From Candidatus Terraquivivens yellowstonensis (GTDB lineage: Archaea > Thermoproteota > Nitrososphaeria_A > Caldarchaeales > Wolframiiraptoraceae), in assembly GCA_023539445.1 (NCBI GenBank), contig JAKCEW010000010.1, positions 1-29,926 of the forward strand: 29,926 nucleotides of DNA, given 5' to 3'. The translations under genes were made by a program, and so were the position numbers. Of the stretch, positions 29,080-29,926 are shown in pieces; position 1 is the stretch's first letter; every line of letters starts with the position of its first letter. The notes under the pieces are model-generated. The model had not been told where the DNA came from and did not search any database. It saw nothing but the letters and a program-made list of their open reading frames with translations.

Positions 29080-29926
29080 GAATCTCAAAAAGAGAATTGA
29101 AAGTCGACGACGCCCAAGGGCACCTCCGTCAATTGCCCCTTCAGAATCTCAAAAAGAGAATTGAAAGATTGGACTAAGGCCTGTTGGAAAGCCTTTCGAG
29201 TTTCCGCGGTGAATCTCAAAAAGAGAATTGAAAGAACGTTCTTCTCGCAGTGCACCACCACGCACCTCGAGAAAGAATCTCAAAAAGAGAATTGAAAGTA
29301 GTTATCGGGGCAACGCCCGTTTGGTTTACTGTTTTCCATTGAATCTCAAAAAGAGAATTGAAAGACATGCACTTGGATACCCGTCCCATATCCCCCGGGA
29401 CGGGGAATCTCAAAAAGAGAATTGAAAGCTACCGTGGCAGTAGTCAAATATTCTTTCAAGTGCCTTTTCCAAGAATCTCAAAAAGAGAATTGAAAGAAGT
29501 ATTTCATCTTCCAGTCTTTATTACTCCTGACCAAATTTATGAATCTCAAAAAGAGAATTGAAAGAATTTACAAGCATGTGGTGCAGGGGCGAGGTAACGG
29601 TCAGAATCTCAAAAAGAGAATTGAAAGAAAGCAGGCGGTCAAATCCTCATGGCGCCCATGACTCCTCCCCTTGAATCTCAAAAAGAGAATTGAAAGACAA
29701 ACCATATTTTAAATTTGTCGAACTGGTCAGGTTTTTCCGAATCTCAAAAAGAGAATTGAAAGGCTGGCGCTACTGCACCTACCCTTGCTCCAGCATACTG
29801 TCTAGAATCTCAAAAAGAGAATTGAAAGACCAGGTAAGTTCCCTAAAGGGGGGAGCCCAGGAGATGCCCTAGAATCTCAAAAAGAGAATTGAAAGTCGGC
29901 AGGTCCAGCAGGTTCAGGGTCGTTTC
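29080..29926 (+). CRISPR. CRISPR array, 13 repeats visible, runs off the edge
   Basis: The 24-nt repeat starts GAATCTC, continues with five A, and ends GAGAATTGAAAG. All 13 copies are identical. They start at 29080, 29144, 29211, 29275, 29341, 29405, 29473, 29541, 29604, 29673, 29739, 29805 and 29872. Twelve complete spacers are 39-45 nt long and all different; a thirteenth is cut by the window end. TCTC and GAGA can form a short stem around the A-tract. ATTGAAAG is the 3' end that becomes the crRNA 5' tag in archaeal type I systems. This orients transcription left to right, away from the leader. The repeat resembles those of thermophilic crenarchaea, so a type I-A-like system is the best guess. 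Confidence 0.97.

Noticed and set aside
29216-29872. Several 60-67 aa ORFs on both strands inside the array
   Set aside because: They repeat the translation of the CRISPR repeat (for example SQKEN and KKRIE units) and are artefacts of the array.

Overview
The window is archaeal chromosome. Every information-processing gene is of archaeal type: Alba, eL42, eS27, aIF2-alpha, Nop10, P1/L12 stalk protein, Csl4, Rpo11, TFS, Dph2 and an archaeal-type alanyl-tRNA synthetase. The lineage is most likely the TACK group, probably a thermophile near Aigarchaeota, Thaumarchaeota or Crenarchaeota. I infer this from DUF2070, Alba, a glycerol-3-phosphate dehydrogenase paired with a CoxG-like protein, a tRNA with two short introns, and a 24-nt CRISPR repeat ending in ATTGAAAG. 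Many genes start at TTG or GTG, and many lie about 25 bp downstream of a TATA box, as expected for leaderless archaeal transcripts.

Layout. 1-2325: DUF2070 membrane protein and Alba. 2416-4601: a tight translation operon (eL42, eS27, aIF2-alpha, Nop10, PAC2 proteasome-chaperone-like). 4617-6585: a ribbon-helix-helix regulator and a GatC-like/amidase pair. 6661-11638: non-phosphorylating GAPDH divergent from glycerol kinase, G3P dehydrogenase and a CoxG-like protein; together they can take glycerol to 3-phosphoglycerate. 11645-13835: Nudix hydrolase, two DUF131 membrane proteins, a Tat-exported-looking metallophosphoesterase and a small zinc ribbon that seems to start at CTG. 13848-18022 (minus): MoaA, AlaRS and L12. 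18258-18370: tRNA-Gln(UUG) with two 20-nt introns. 18384-20842: DUF59, DUF2116, a molybdopterin oxidoreductase, DUF72 and an unknown protein. 20937-23502: a membrane pyrophosphatase and a PUA-domain protein. 23724-25993: Dph2, Csl4, Rpo11 and TFS. 25990-26718: an HTH protein with a degenerate phosphoribosyltransferase-like domain.

26719-29926 is accessory DNA. It has a gene-poor stretch with tandem palindromes, a ClC channel fragment on the minus strand and a cas1 fragment on the plus strand. Both fragments have lost their N-terminal halves at the same breakpoint near 27655. Intact cas2 and cas4, a leader and a CRISPR array follow; 13 identical repeats are visible and the array runs off the right edge. 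No interference (effector) cas genes lie in the window.

The points most worth checking are the clc/cas1 breakpoint beside an apparently healthy array, the doubly interrupted tRNA-Gln, and the moaA leader, where a hairpin covers the Shine-Dalgarno sequence and the conserved N-terminus implies a non-AUG start.
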